A stretch of 64,000 nt of DNA from Pseudeuparius sepicola (lineage: Eukaryota > Arthropoda > Insecta > Coleoptera > Anthribidae). The notes under the pieces were generated by a model. That model made no database searches and was not told the DNA's origin. It saw only the letters and a program-made list of their open reading frames with translations. Of the stretch, positions 42,279-54,293 are shown piece after piece; position 1 is the stretch's first letter, and each line of letters begins with the position of its first letter. The position numbers and the translations under genes are program-made. The stretch covers positions 30,665,278 to 30,729,277 of the forward strand of contig OY987302.1 in assembly GCA_963920635.1 (NCBI GenBank), given 5' to 3'.

Positions 42279-44756
42279 TGTTACGCAATTTCCCCATTTA
42301 ATAAATAGCTGGTTGGCAGGTTGGTCGCCAGAAGGAAGGGTTGGTAGCCTCCTTACCTTTTCGAAGTAACAAGAAAGTGGTTTGGTATTTATATTCCTCG
42401 AGGAGCCGAAAGTGGCTCGGACACTACCCAACTTGAGTTGTCTCAAGAGTGGTTCGGTGGGTAGTCACACTACTGTTTATCGCTAATATAAACTTCAATA
42501 GAAAGCACGACTGTCTCGTTTTACCTTACGTTTATTAATGGATAAATTATTAGTACCTCAAATGGCTACACCACTTGGCTTCTAAAAACTTACTAGTAAA
42601 AAACTGCCTAAGGGGTAAGCATGGTAAACAACCCTTATTTTATTGTAACTCAAAAACATCTGAATTGTTTCGGTGGTGATCTCTGAGTGGTACGTCGTGA
42701 ATGAAGTGATATCCAAAAGCTCGGATTAGTTCCAACAACTCTGCTGGCTGGCTAGCTACCGAGGGCCCTCGAATGGTTCGTGGGGTACCCTGATAAAGGC
42801 ACCCTAGCCTACACCAGAGTAGACTCCAAAAGTCTGCAGGCCCAATCTGTCGGCGGACCTGATCGGCAAACCTGGTCTTGAACCAGTCTGTGACTGCCTT
42901 ATCTCTCACGATCCTCCAGTTGAACACGTCTGATGGGAAAAACTTGAAGTCCTCGCAGAATAGCCAGTGATTTTAGGTGGCTAAAAGACTCCCAAAATCA
43001 ATGCTGACACGGGGAAGTCACTAACAAATCCTAAAAACTCGCAATAATCAATGAACGCAAACTCCAAAAATGTACGCAATAACTCCACAACGAATGCAAG
43101 ACGGCAATATCCCCAAACTTCCGATAAATTATTTAACGGCAGAAATTCCAAAACTGCGACTTCCCAAAAACGTGTGCTGCACAGGACAACCTTTCAATCG
43201 AAAGAGGGAGGGATTCCCTCCAATTTTCAATGTGAAAAGAAAACCCTTGTTGCCAACCCACAAAATAACAAGATACTGTAACGCAAATATTTAACTTTTG
43301 GCGAAAGCTTCGGTGTCACCGGTAATTGAGGTTTTAGGGTTCTTTCCTCCTGGATTAGTTTAATAATAAACAAGAAGTATAAGTCGTGTTTCGTTTCGTA
43401 TCGGCCATAAATTTGCGAAATTATCGGTATTTTTTTAGCCTTAAAACAATCTGGTAATCTAAGAGAATACAAGAAGGTTGTAATTTAGGATCTTGTCAGT
43501 TCAAATTATTTTACAGCGGCACCGACAAACCGACACTTCTCGATACGGTGAAACCGCAGACCAATCAGGACGCACGGACGTTGACGTAGGTGCGCAGAGT
43601 TCATTTTTCGAACCTGGCGATTTTTTTCTTGATGGTTCTGGAAGACTTCGCGCATTTGACCGGCCATTAACGTTATTTTATTTCTTCGTAAGCCGTCGTG
43701 ATATTCAGATCACTCATCCGAAATTTCCGAAAGTGTGTTGAGCCATCGCAACGAAATTGTGCGGTCATTCTATTCAGAAGGTAAGCTTTACAAAGAAATT
43801 CGTATTTTCCTCTTTTTCGGTTTCCTATACCGAATTTTCTATTTATCAGATTTGCCGACCACAATTTTTGAGTTGCCCATGCCATACGACGTTCAATGAA
43901 TCACGACAGCCTACATGCTAAGCCACCCAGAAATGCGTACGATCTAGACAATTGAGCCGCCAAACATTGTCTCCAACCCGTTCAACTTCGATAGAATGTC
44001 ATAGCCCGGTTATTAATTGACCGTGGGCCGCACCATTGCCGTTCCTGCCGTTTTGGTTGTTCCTGCTGTTCCTGCCGTTACTTCAGGGATAAAAAAGGTC
44101 GGAACAACCCATTTATTTACATTTCTTAATTCCAACGTCAGTTTGCCGATATCAGTTTCGCCACCGAGAAGAGGTTGCTGTTACGCAAGCCTGTTTACCA
44201 CGTCAAGTGTGCCTGAATTTATTTTCATCGCCAAAAAGAAAAATAGACATTTATTGCTCATTAATAAAATTGTAAGGACATCTCGAGATCTCTATCATGC
44301 TAAATTTATAAATATTATTAATGAAGTTTAACAATTTAGATATCTATACTTATCGCCCATTTACGTTTACTTACTTAAAATAGAGAATATCAGGCATATC
44401 ATTGTTGATTATACACATTTCAATATCTTTTAATTATATTATTTTACCCTCATATTGTGCTTTTAAATTAATCTTTCCCTGTTGGGGTTAATTTCAATAT
44501 TTCCAATATAATAAAACGTCAATAGGGTCGTGCCCAATTCAATATCTAAATAAATAATAAGAAAAAAAATCCTAACCTACCGCCCAGAGCTCTACAAAGA
44601 AAGCAGCTGTCGGAGCAATATGAAGTTACAATACAATAGTACCCCAGACAATTTCCAGTAGTGCGGCCTTCATCACGCATTCTCGCGCTCCAACTTCTTA
44701 CCTAAAACCTACTCAAGTGTAACAAAACTCTCAAATAAATTAATCTTCCCGAGACA
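42279..44756 (-). repeat. 3' LTR, split by about 1.3 kb
   Basis: Parts 42279-43295 and about 44625-44756 align with the 5' LTR at 46155-47593. Shared blocks include GCAGGTTGGTCGCC, TTCGAAGTAACAAGAAAG, GCTCGGACACTACCC and CATTCTCGCGCTCCAACTTC. Between them lies an insertion absent from the other LTR. Confidence 0.75.
43296..44624. other. Unidentified insertion within the 3' LTR
   Basis: About 1.33 kb present in this LTR and absent from the 5' LTR. GC content is higher in the middle (43490-44060). A degenerate repeat GTTCCTGCCGTT.. is seen at about 44040-44085. No transposon ends or domains are recognised. ORFs up to 104 codons here have no family features. Confidence 0.5.
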
Positions 44757-45037
44757 TGCAAAACCCTACTCTGAATATGAACAAACTCATTAGCGGCATT
44801 CTCATGAGAAAACTTAACAATGGATTCTGACAACTCGTTAAACTTCAACTTACACGTCTCTAACTCCTCGGTCTCATTAAGGTTCAAATCAGCAACCTCC
44901 GGCAAACTTCCCAACCTTTCCAGACGAACAAAAGCCCTAAGTCTCTTCCTTTTCTCTTCCACAGTGCCTTCCTGAGCTGCACCTCGAACCAAAAGTTCAT
45001 ACGACAATTCATCAGACACAAGTCTATTAATCTCCAT
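44757..45037 (-). pseudogene. gag fragment of the LTR retrotransposon
   Basis: ATG at 45037 opens MEINRLVSDELSYELLVRGA, followed by a helical region (TVEEKRKRLRAFVRLERLGS; SESIVKFSHENAANEFVHIQ) and ends in the LTR after SRVLHVSGRL. The N-terminal SAP-like/helical pattern is typical of gag in insect Ty3/gypsy-like elements. The remaining capsid, nucleocapsid and the entire pol are missing. Confidence 0.65.
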
Positions 45038-46154
45038 ATTGATCTAAAATCAATAAACCAAATCTCCAAAAATGACAAAAAAATCGAAATGATGTCGTTC
45101 ACCGACCTAGAAGTGACAAAATTTCTACCAAAATATAAATATCTGACAGTATGATACAACAAAAAAAACTGTTTCGATACAGTATTCTCGACTAAGGACA
45201 CAAGACAACTCCAAAACAATTCTATAACTTATACGATACGACATCCAAAACACAAAAGCAAACTAAGATGTCCCAGTCACAAACAAGGCCAAAAAAAATT
45301 TCTTCTAATGTATTTTTTTGTTAAAATAAAATAAACTTTTTATTTTATTATTTTAATTAATTTCCCTTTTGTTGTTCTACTTTATTGGTCACTACTCCTC
45401 ACTTTTTCCTGTGTTATTACTTTGTGTACCACTCACCCTCTCCTTTCTTAGGAAGGTTAAAAAAAAGGAAAAAAAAAATACCCAACCTTCTACTAAAATA
45501 TTCGCAAAATCGTAATCTTCTAAGAGACTAAAAACTCTCACAATATTCACTATAATATCAATAAATCATCCACCAGCCGGAAAATTGCGCCAAATTTTTC
45601 TCGAAAGTAGTATTTCACTATAAGTACCTACAGGGAAGTGGCGAGAGGGTATCCAATAAAAAAAATTGCCTAATGACTGACAGGCAAAAAAAATTTAAAA
45701 AAATTACCGAAATCCCTCGCACAACGTCACTGTAAGTCTTTACTATTAATGATTAAAAAAAAAATTCTAAAATTTTCTCAAAAAAAATTTCAACGCCACT
45801 GATATACACAAAAATTGTTGCTCTAATTTGACGCACACTAAAAAGTAAACCGAGCCAGTCGTTACCACCAAACACCTACTGAGAATCCTCAAATACTTAA
45901 ACAATAAATTTATATCTTAAATAACTCTTTCTATCTATAAAACGTTAGCTGCCATTCTTTGTTAGCACTCAACTTAAAAAATACAAAGCAAAAAAAAAGG
46001 ATATCAATAAAAAAAGTTAACCAAAAGTTGGGCGTAATTCTAAGTTCCAAATGACAGCTCTATTAAACGTTGGGTGCCATTCTTTGTTGGCACTCAACTT
46101 CAAAAAAAATCAAACCAAAAGAGGGGGATATTAAGAAACGTTGGGCGCCATCTT
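45038..46154 (-). other. Leader and primer-binding region of the LTR retrotransposon
   Basis: Contains the primer-binding site TGGCGCCCAACGT (minus, about 46139-46150) and two more partial copies of the same motif at about 46065-46090 and 45945-45970 in TTGGGTGCCATTCTTTGTT-like units. This suggests slippage or repeated priming. No gene. Confidence 0.65.
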
Positions 46155-47593
46155 TGTTACGTAATTGTTCCGTTTAATAAGTAGCCAGTGGGCAGGTTGG
46201 TCGCCGGAAGGAAGGGTTGGTCGCCTCCTTACCTTTTCGAAGTAACAAGAAAGGGGATTGGCATTTAGAGTGCCCGAGGGGCCGAAAGTGGCTCGGACAC
46301 TACCCGACTTGAGTTGTCTCAAGGGTGGTTCGGTGGGTAGTCACACTACTGTTTCTCTCTAATATAAACTTCAATAAAAGGCACGACTGTCTCGTTTTAC
46401 TTTACTTTAATGAATCGATAAATAATGAATATCTCAAATGGCCACAATATTTGGCTCCAAAAATTACTAGTAAAACGCTGCCTAAGGGGTAAGTATGGTA
46501 AACAATCCTTATTTTATTGTGATCACTCCCTAACAATATGGTCACGCCAATGCGTGAGCAGAGACGGTTATTACCCTGCTCAATCACCCCTAGTTTACAC
46601 CCTCGAGCAACAATTAATTTACTAAATCAAGGAATATTCAACGATAATGTAAAACTAGAATGGACAATATACAGTGAGATTAATATGAATTGGCTTATCT
46701 GAACCCTTCTGGTGGTGATCTCTGAGTGGTACGTCACGATTGTAGTAATCTCCAAAAGCTCGAAGTAGTTCCAACAACTCTGCTGGCTGGCTGGCTAGCT
46801 ACCGAGGGCCCCCGAATGGTTCCTGAGGTACCCTGATGAAGGCACCCTAGCCTACACCGTAATGGACTCCAAAATGACCTGATCGGCAGACCTGGACTTT
46901 AACTGCACCTGTCTGTGACTGCTTGATCTGTCACACTCCTCCTGTTCGAACGTCTGATGGGGAAAACTTGAAGTCCCCCCACAGAATAGCCCTAAAGAAA
47001 AATACTTAGGTCCACCTCGAGTCCCAAGTTGATTCCCACTAAATTACTCACAATGTTGTTGAGTGGCTAAAAGGTAGCTCCTTGATGTAGGAGACCGCTA
47101 CAGACGCCCAAAATCGATGCTATAAAGGAGAAAATCCCATTAGAACACTTCAACTTTCCTCAACCACAAAATGGCGTCTCACCTGACACGGGAAAAATCG
47201 CTAACGAATCCGAAAAAACTCGCAATAACCGACGAACGCAAACTCCAAAAACATACGCAAAAACTCCACAACGAATGCTAGACGGCAATGTTTACTGCAC
47301 ATTAAATCCCAAAACTAGGGATAAATTATTTCAAGGCAGAAACTCCATAACTGCGATTTTCCAAAAACGTGTACTGCACATGACGACCTTTTACTCGGAA
47401 GAGAGCGAGATTCCCTCCAATTATTACATATAAAAAAAGGCAAATCGTGTTGTCAACCCACAAAACAACAAAACACAATAGTAGCCCAGACAATTTTCCA
47501 GTAGCGCCGACTTCATCATGCATTCTCGCGCTCCAACTTCTTGCCTAAAACCCACTCAAGAGTAACAAAACCCTCAAATAAATATCCCGCACA
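46155..47593 (-). repeat. 5' LTR
   Basis: About 1.44 kb, minus-strand start TGTGCGGGATA and end CGTAACA. Aligned with the split 3' LTR at 42279-44756, with visible indels of up to some hundred bases. No TATA box is assigned with confidence. Confidence 0.75.
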
Positions 47594-48544
47594 AAATGAC
47601 GGATCATCAGCCCTTCACCTGACAACCTATCATGATGTAATAACGAAAATGACACCCAAAAACAAACGTACCCATGATTAGATCATTAAAAAGTGCATGC
47701 CACTGTGCATACTCACCGCGCAGGCCTTTCGACAGCCCTCTGATGACCGACAGTCACCGACATCACCGCTCATGCGATAACAAGGCACCTAGGAAACAGA
47801 GAGGCACGGCCGTATTCAGAAGAAACTCTGTCGAAATACCATGCCAAACTCAAGGCAGTCTGGACACTTAAGTATTCCTCTGAAAAACATGTGACTCGGG
47901 AGTACAAGCACTATTTACATCTGAGTGTTTTCTAGAGGTTCAACAAAGGGGTGAAATAAGGCCGAAAACCTACAATCTCACAGTCCAAACGGCAAGACCG
48001 GAGGCAGAACTGAACATAAGACACCTGGCCACGAAATAGAACACAAATCATGGAAAAACATTAGCTAATGGAAAAACAACAAAAATCCAAATCAACTCCC
48101 CACATAACGCAACAAAACAACGACAAAGTAGGGCTCCACAACAAACGAACCATGGCAACTCTCCAGAGTGGACAGGGACGATAATACAACCCCCAGTAAA
48201 AGAGGTAATCCAGTTATTTCCGTGTAAATCTCGCAATTAATCATTTACAACTTTGTAGGCTCACTACGTCTAGATAGAGTGCAGTAATTATGTTCAGAGG
48301 AAGTCCAAACGTCGTTTGCCAAGGCAGTGTGACTCACCCCACTCTACAAGTGAGGGAAAACCAAAACAATACTGTTACGACAAAAATTATATGAAAATTT
48401 CTAATAAAAATCAGTTTCTCACTACCATTGGCCTCCTACTTATTTTTAACGAGCCCTAAATATACCCCGTAATTTTCTATACCGAAACAGCTTCTTCAAA
48501 ATTCTAGAACATCCACTCCGGGTTGGTCGGTGGTTTTAAATTAA
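47594..48544. other. Unassigned stretch right of the LTR element
   Basis: Could be the continuation of the second Penelope-like element, since it lies on the far side of the LTR insertion. The frame at 47674-47871 (SACHCAYSPRRPFDSPLMTD) is not a recognised domain. Nothing firm. Confidence 0.35.
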
Positions 48545-48784
48545 GGATGGCTGTGACCTTCTCTGGATGTGAAATCAGCATATCGGCAGATATCGGTTGC
48601 GGAGAATTCCAGGAAGAAGACAGCTTTTACTGTCCCTGGTAGAGGACTGTATCATTTTAAGAGGATGCCTTTTGGCCTCAGTAATGGACCTGCAACTTGG
48701 CAGTATGCTATTGATAGTTTTTTTAGGTGCTGGAATGGAGCCAAATGCGTGTGTATTTGGATGATATTATTGTTGTGACTTTAA
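48545..48784 (+). pseudogene. Ty3/gypsy RT fragment
   Basis: The plus strand reads SAYRQISVAENSRKKTAFTV, RGLYHFKRMPFGLSNGPATW and, after a one-base shift near 48740, VYLDDIIVVT with the catalytic YLDD. These are unmistakable Ty3/gypsy RT motifs. Only about 80 residues survive. It is on the opposite strand to the LTR element at 42279-47593 and is probably unrelated to it. Confidence 0.85.
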
Positions 48785-49731
48785 ATCAACACTTAGTGAT
48801 TCTAAATTAAACATCCCAATAATATAAACCATGATCACAGTTTAGCTTTTACATAGTTGTCGGTGCGTGTTTTTCACAAATACGTGGCAAAACCACCTTA
48901 ATATCATATCATTATTTTTCCCGAATGATCACTTGTTCCCTCCATTTCCATTTCCTATAAATACCATCACAGGTAATAGAACATCAGTCTCAGTGTGATC
49001 GTCACACCCTGAGGATGTCCCGTGTAATCGAGGACGAAAGCTTGGAACGAGAAGTTTCGTTGTTGAGGATCCATCTGGAAGAAACTCAGATTCATCACAT
49101 TCTGCCTGTGGAACTTTCCAATCAAAACCTTTATTTGTTCTGTGAGTGTTCATTGGCGTATTTGTATTAGTATGCTTTGAAAAATTTTATGGTTGGTACC
49201 ACGCCTCTCAGACACTGGTGGAAATATACAGGCTGAATTGTTTTTAATTTACAGCACTTAATGTGTGTCTAAACAGTACTAAATATGTTTATGTTAGCTG
49301 TATTACTTTATGAAAAATAAAACAAAACTTGAAAAAAATTGAAAATTGACGCCCTGTAAATAAATCTACTACTTTTTTAATTTTCTATCAATTCTGGAAG
49401 TTATTCAGGAAAAAGTTATACATTATGATATATTGTTGGAACTGATCAAAAGTAGACAAATAAATAATTGATCACTTACCATCTTTCGCACTACCCACAG
49501 GGTCAACATATTAAAATATAAACTGCTTAAAACTATCAAACTTTGTTAAAACAAATGTTAATTTATGTGTCACTGGGTGACTCCAAGGAACAAAAAAACA
49601 AACAGGACAAAAAATAAAGTCCTCCCTTTGACAATTTGTTGAATAAGGTAATAATTACCGAATATGCTATTTATTGAAGATTTCAATTTCTCTCTACCTT
49701 TAGGATATATAATACTACTGCACTGACTCAC
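48785..49731. other. Non-coding stretch, possible Penelope-type 3' terminal region
   Basis: Mostly AT-rich. The segment 48980-49150 is more GC-rich and holds the hammerhead-like motif described separately. No gene. Confidence 0.4.
49009..49060 (+). ncRNA. Hammerhead-like motif (candidate)
   Basis: CTGAGGA (49009-49015, matching CUGANGA) is followed by U, a GUCC/GGAC stem with an 11-nt loop, and GAAA (49036-49039). GCUU...AAGU could then form stem III. Stem I pairing is not obvious, so activity is doubtful. Position fits the 3' end of the plus-strand Penelope-like element after removing the LTR insertion. Confidence 0.25.
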
Positions 49732-50065
49732 CAGGACACGGATCAATTTCTGCCAATGATTCTAATGGTGCCCTAAGAACAGACAGTTTACCAGGGTCTC
49801 CAGTTCTTTGTAAAGCAATGGTAAGTTCCTGAACAGACTGTGCAAACGATTGGGGACTTTGCAATTTATCCATTATGCTCTGCATGTGTGATTTATGGGC
49901 AGTGTCTCCATATAGTAATGCTGACCATTGATCAGGTGCGATCCGCAATCCAGCTTCTGTAGCAATCTGCACTATCTGAGCATCATGTTCCCTTCTCAGA
50001 GCATCATAAGATCGAAATTCCTCCTTTAACTGCATTAAGGAAGAATCTCCCTCTCGCTTTGATAC
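49732..50065 (-). CDS. Internal coding exon of a probable host gene
   Basis: On the minus strand a 334-bp open segment is bounded by an acceptor TTTCATAG at 50066 and a donor GTGAGT at 49731. It encodes 111 residues, for example [40 protein letters not shown] and [13 protein letters not shown]. Composition is that of a normal soluble, helical protein, with no transposon motifs and balanced codon use. Phases are 0 at the start and 1 at the end, so it is an internal exon. No neighbouring exons are evident in the window, so introns are long. I cannot name the gene. The intact frame among decayed repeats argues for selection. Confidence 0.75.
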
Positions 50066-50654
50066 CTATGAAACATAAGTACTATAAATATAAACAAAAA
50101 GGATCTAGATCAAAGACCAAGATCTTTTTTCAACAAGGTTCTAAAGATCCTTTTTGAAAATATACTTTGTGAAAGAAAGTTTAAAATACATTATCATCTA
50201 AAAAGTACTTTTAAAAATACCATTTAAGATCTAAACTGTCTTCATAGATGATATTTTACGGTGTCTATGATCAGTCGAAATATCTAAGATCATTTCAAAT
50301 ATCTCAGATTTGTATAAATCTAAGATCGTTTAAAGGACCTAAGATATTTTCACATTTTACTGAAAGTACCGACATTTTACTGAAAGTACCGACATTGAGG
50401 GTGTAAAGTAGTTGACTCATTGAAACCGCTGCAATTTTATAAACCCCTCAACTTATTTTTTGTATTTCCACTGATTAAACTGATATAGCAAATGTCAAAA
50501 TTCTTTGAATCTGAAAGTATAGCTAAAATAATCTTTTTTGTAATTCTTAAAGGCGGTAGTTGGAATGACATAGTAGGTATGGTAATAAGTTTACGACGGC
50601 ATAAACTTTCAGCTACATTTTAAGAAAAGTCCCACCTTGCAAATAATTTGTATA
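50066..50654. other. Intronic/intergenic stretch upstream of the exon
   Basis: AT-rich with an imperfect series of AAGATC/TAAGAT words at about 50100-50360 (AAAGATC, CTAAGATC, CTAAGATA), and a short tandem CATTTTACTGAAAGTACCGA repeat at about 50353-50394. No gene. Confidence 0.5.
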
Positions 50655-51293
50655 CAGGGTGATTTATTCATAACTACATTAATTTTAACAGTGGGTAGGG
50701 AAAAATATCCTGAATGCGAAATCGCAATTAAAAAAATTCCAACTTTTTTCTTAAAGCCGGAATTAATTTTTTTCTAAACCGCATTTTTACCTATTTGGCC
50801 CCCCATTTGCAGCTGCCACTGACTTTCTTTCAGGGCGCATGAGGCATCGGCAGAGCATTGGACGACGCTTGCCGTCATGCGCGTCAGCATTGTTGCCAGA
50901 TGTACGGAACTTTCATAAGTTTGAAGGAATGTTTCGGTACATAATTATTATTTGTATTGCAGGCGAATGTTCTGCAAAATTCATGCGGAAATTATGGCCA
51001 AAATGTTAACACTTAGGTTTAGGTACCTCTTGTAACGGTTAGTTTTGGTGAGACACCTTAAGGAATAAATGCCAACAAGAATAAATGAAACGACTGCTTA
51101 CGTGACCTTTTGATTTTTGATGCTTTATTAAGTACTAAACTGGCTGACATGATTTCGTGGACCTTGACACCACCGAGGACAATCTTTTTCTTGATAGAAC
51201 AAACTTCATTCACTTTCACTTCGCGCACTAATTTTTCCGCTCACTAGTTCACTGATAATCCTTTTTACTGCACGGAGACGCTCTTAGAGATGT

Positions 51294-51848
51294 GTTCTGT
51301 GGGTGTCCCTCTTCCTCTGAAATAAAAACGTCGACATTAGCCAACATATCTGGGGTCTAGTTGCTTAAACTTACCGTATACTTTCCGCTTAGGTTGCATC
51401 CAACACGAGCGACACACTTTTCTCAGTCCTTTCTTTCTCATTATGTTTTCTTGTCATAGTTAAGGACTCATACCTATCTACAATAGAATCAAAATTTTTG
51501 AAACAGTTTCAGTATTTTCCAATCACTGTTTGTTGAAACTGTGTGTCTCGTGCTTGTAATGGCAAAAATAGCGTCTGTGGGTGTTCCGCTTCCTCTGAAA
51601 TAAGAACGTCAACATTAGCGAACATATCTGGGGTCTAGTTGCTTAAACTTACCGTGTACTTTCCGCTTAGGTCGTATCCAACACGAACGACACACCAGTC
51701 CTTTCTTTCTCGTTATGTTTTCTTGTCATAGTTAAGGACTCATACCTATTTCCAATAGAATCGAAATTTTTGAAACAGTTTCAGTATTTTTCAATCACTG
51801 TTTGTTGAAACTGTGTACGTCTCGTGCTTGTTATGGCAAAAATAGCGG
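51294..51848. repeat. Tandem duplication of about 278 bp
   Basis: 51294-51570 and 51571-51848 are two head-to-tail copies, sharing CTGGGGTCTAGTTGCTTAAA, ATGTTTTCTTGTCATAGTTA and CACTGTTTGTTGAAACTGTG, with scattered substitutions and a small indel. Confidence 0.85.
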
Positions 51849-52863
51849 TGAAAGTTCCCCACGATGTACCTACGCAGCCCCGTTTTTTTTTTATTGTGGC
51901 TACCTTTCTTATTTTCGAGGTCCCTGAACACGAATCTGACCTTAGTTTTTTTTTGCTCGGACGTAGTTTCCGAGAAAATGAATTTTCAAATTTCCTTTTC
52001 ACATCTCACTTTTCACGGGGATATTTGTGGTTGTAATACGGTTGACTTTTTACTGTACGCAGCTCAAACTGATCACCAGACTATTTTGCACCTTTTGTAA
52101 TATCGACACTTCGCGAAAACCCGCGGAAAAACAGGAAATAAGGTGGGTAATCTGTGTCCAAGATTAATTTTGTATTGTTTTCAGGCCGGTTGCCTATCCC
52201 TTATTTCTGTTCTGTTCTGTTTTCTGTTTGCAGCCTGAAGTTAGCGACGTTTAAAGTACCACCGATATTAAGAGAAGTACCTAAACTGGAGCGCTTGTTC
52301 TCAAAATCCGCACGAGGGAATTTGGCATGATAAAAATACCGTCAATAGTCTCCAAATTAAAATCTGTGAAATACAAAAAAGAATCATGCATGACCTTTCT
52401 TTAAACTATGCGTTACAGCAATAGTTATAAGAAGAAACATTAAGAAATATTTTTGCCGTGTTTACGTAGGCTATTTTCGCCCAACATTCGGGGCGCGCTT
52501 AGTTTCTCATGATCATTTTTTGTATTTCACAAATTGGATTTGGAGACTATTTACGGCCTTTTTAAGAGTATTTACCAACATTATGTTAGATTGTGGGACC
52601 TCTATCAACACCAATTTAAGTAATGTTAGGGTTAGGTATTGACAAAACTGGACCTATAAAAATGAATGTTTAAATTTTCGTTATTATTTCTTAAAAGTAG
52701 GAGGTTGTACCTACTTCTTTAAAAAAGGAAGGGTAATTCTTCATTACGTAAAGCATTGAATGCCAAATTCCCTCGTGCGGGTTTTGAGAACAAGTGCTCC
52801 AGTTTACTTCTCTTAATATCGGTGGTACTTTAAATCAGCGCCACACAAATGTCAGGCATCAAA

Positions 52864-53521
52864 AACGCCGAAAAGAAGACAGCGTCATCGATTTTTCACC
52901 CACTAGCCCGTTCCACCATCGGTCATAATTTCGTCCGTGTACCGATTTTATTTTTCTGAGGGTGTTTCTGGCATTTTTTGAGATACCATTCCACAGATTA
53001 CCTCCTTTGGAGAGGGGTCATCTCCAGTTTCAATGAAAATCTCGGATCTCGAGGGACAGGGGTCCATTCGCCCTCGGGATGTATTTCCGTTTTTAATTTT
53101 TCTAAGTACCTACGTTCCCCCTACTTTTTGGGGATGCTATTCCACAAATAAGCTCCTTTGGGGACGGGTGGTCTCCAGTTTTAAGGAAAATCTCGGATCA
53201 CGACGGCAAAGTGTACATTCGCTCTCGGGATGTATTGTGGAATGGCATCCCCAAAAAGTAGGGAAACGTACCTAGGTACTTAGAAAAATAATTAAAAACG
53301 GAAATACACTCCGAGGGCGAATGGACCCCTGTCCCTCGAGATCCGAGATTTTCATTGAAACTGGAGATGACCCCTCTCCAAAGGAGGTAATCTGTGGAAT
53401 GGTATCTCAAAAAATGCCAGAAACACCCTTAGAAAAAATAAAATCGGTACACGGACGTAATTATGATCGATGGTGGAACGGGCTAGTGGGCGAAAAATCG
53501 ATGACGCTGTCTTTTCGGCGT
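52864..53521. repeat. Near-perfect 0.66-kb palindrome
   Basis: AACGCCGAAAAGAAGACAGC at the left edge pairs with GCTGTCTTTTCGGCGTT at the right. Matching continues through CGTGTACCGATTTTA, CATTTTTTGAGATACCATTC, GATCTCGAGGGACAGGGGTC and CCCTACTTTTTGGGGATGC to a short centre near 53195. Arms of about 325 bp with few mismatches. Confidence 0.85.
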
Positions 53522-54293
53522 TGACGCCGGCGCCATGGCGCTGGCATTAGTGACGCTAACTTCACCTAAGCACCTAAGTAGCGGAGCGGAGGACAGCGGA
53601 CAGGGCAATGCATAAATCTTGGATATTTTGTTTTTCCGCGGGTTTTCGCCAAGTGTCGATGTTGCAAAAGGTGCAAAATAGTATGGTGATTAGTTTGAGC
53701 TGTGTACAGTAAAAATTTACCCCGATTATAACCACAAATATCGCCGTAAAAAGTCAGGTGTCAAAGGGAAATTTGAAAATCCATTTTCTCGGAAACTACG
53801 TCGAGCACCAAAAACTAAGGTGTTCAGGAACCTCGAAAATAGGGGGGTAGCCAAAATTAAAAAAAAAAAAACAGGCTGCGTATACACAGTGGGGAACTTT
53901 TACCAAAATTGTTTTAGAGATCGTGATTTGTGCAGTGAAAAGTGTAGTGACATTCTGAAGGAATATGTGTCAGATGCTGAATGCGGAAAGTCCAAGATGT
54001 GCTAACACTCTTTTATTGTCCCATGTCCCATTAACCAGAGGTAAATTCATAAACTGGATATTTTTTCTTATTTAAATTATGGCAACGAAACGGCAACATC
54101 GCGGCCGGCGCCATGTTCCCCACCAGAAAGCCTCATTCACATGCGTTCAGGTGCGCCTCGTTACGTGGGATTAGGGATAAATTGCCCCATTATTTAAACA
54201 TGCAGCGAAAAAATTTTTTTTTGCGTTTTTGGCATATATGTACCTCCCTGATGACGTGGTTAAAATTATTGTATTTATGAATAAATCACCCTG

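Larger units (their letters stand above)
42279..47593 (-). mobile_element. Internally deleted Ty3/gypsy-type LTR retrotransposon (minus strand)
   Basis: Two direct long terminal repeats flank a short interior: 5' LTR 46155-47593 and 3' LTR 42279-44756 (interrupted). On the minus strand the 5' LTR ends CGTAACA. Three bases later TGGCGCCCAACGTTTC follows, a good primer-binding site. A leader (45040-46154) leads to the first part of gag (45037 downward), which runs directly into the 3' LTR. Most of gag and all of pol are missing. Flanking 5-bp duplications do not match, so recombination or decay has altered the ends. Confidence 0.75.
50655..54293. mobile_element. 3.6-kb CAGGGTG-type TIR element with large internal palindromes
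   Basis: Ends CAGGGTGATTTATTCATAA and the complement TTATGAATAAATCACCCTG, with TA on both sides (50653-50654 and 54294-54295). About 38 bp of good TIR. The inside is built of nested inverted repeats: 51820-52140 against 53620-53920, 52250-52330 against 52755-52840, and the palindrome at 52864-53521. There is also a tandem duplication (51294-51848). No transposase ORF, so non-autonomous. It lies upstream of the host exon at 49732-50065 on that gene's strand, possibly in an intron. Confidence 0.8.

Noticed and set aside
43051..44331. Several 70-100-codon frames within the LTR insertion
   Set aside because: They overlap each other on both strands and show no domain, repeat or codon pattern suggesting genes.
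47674..47871. 65-codon plus-strand frame right of the LTR element
   Set aside because: It might be a remnant of the Penelope-like element's C-terminal end, but no motif supports it.
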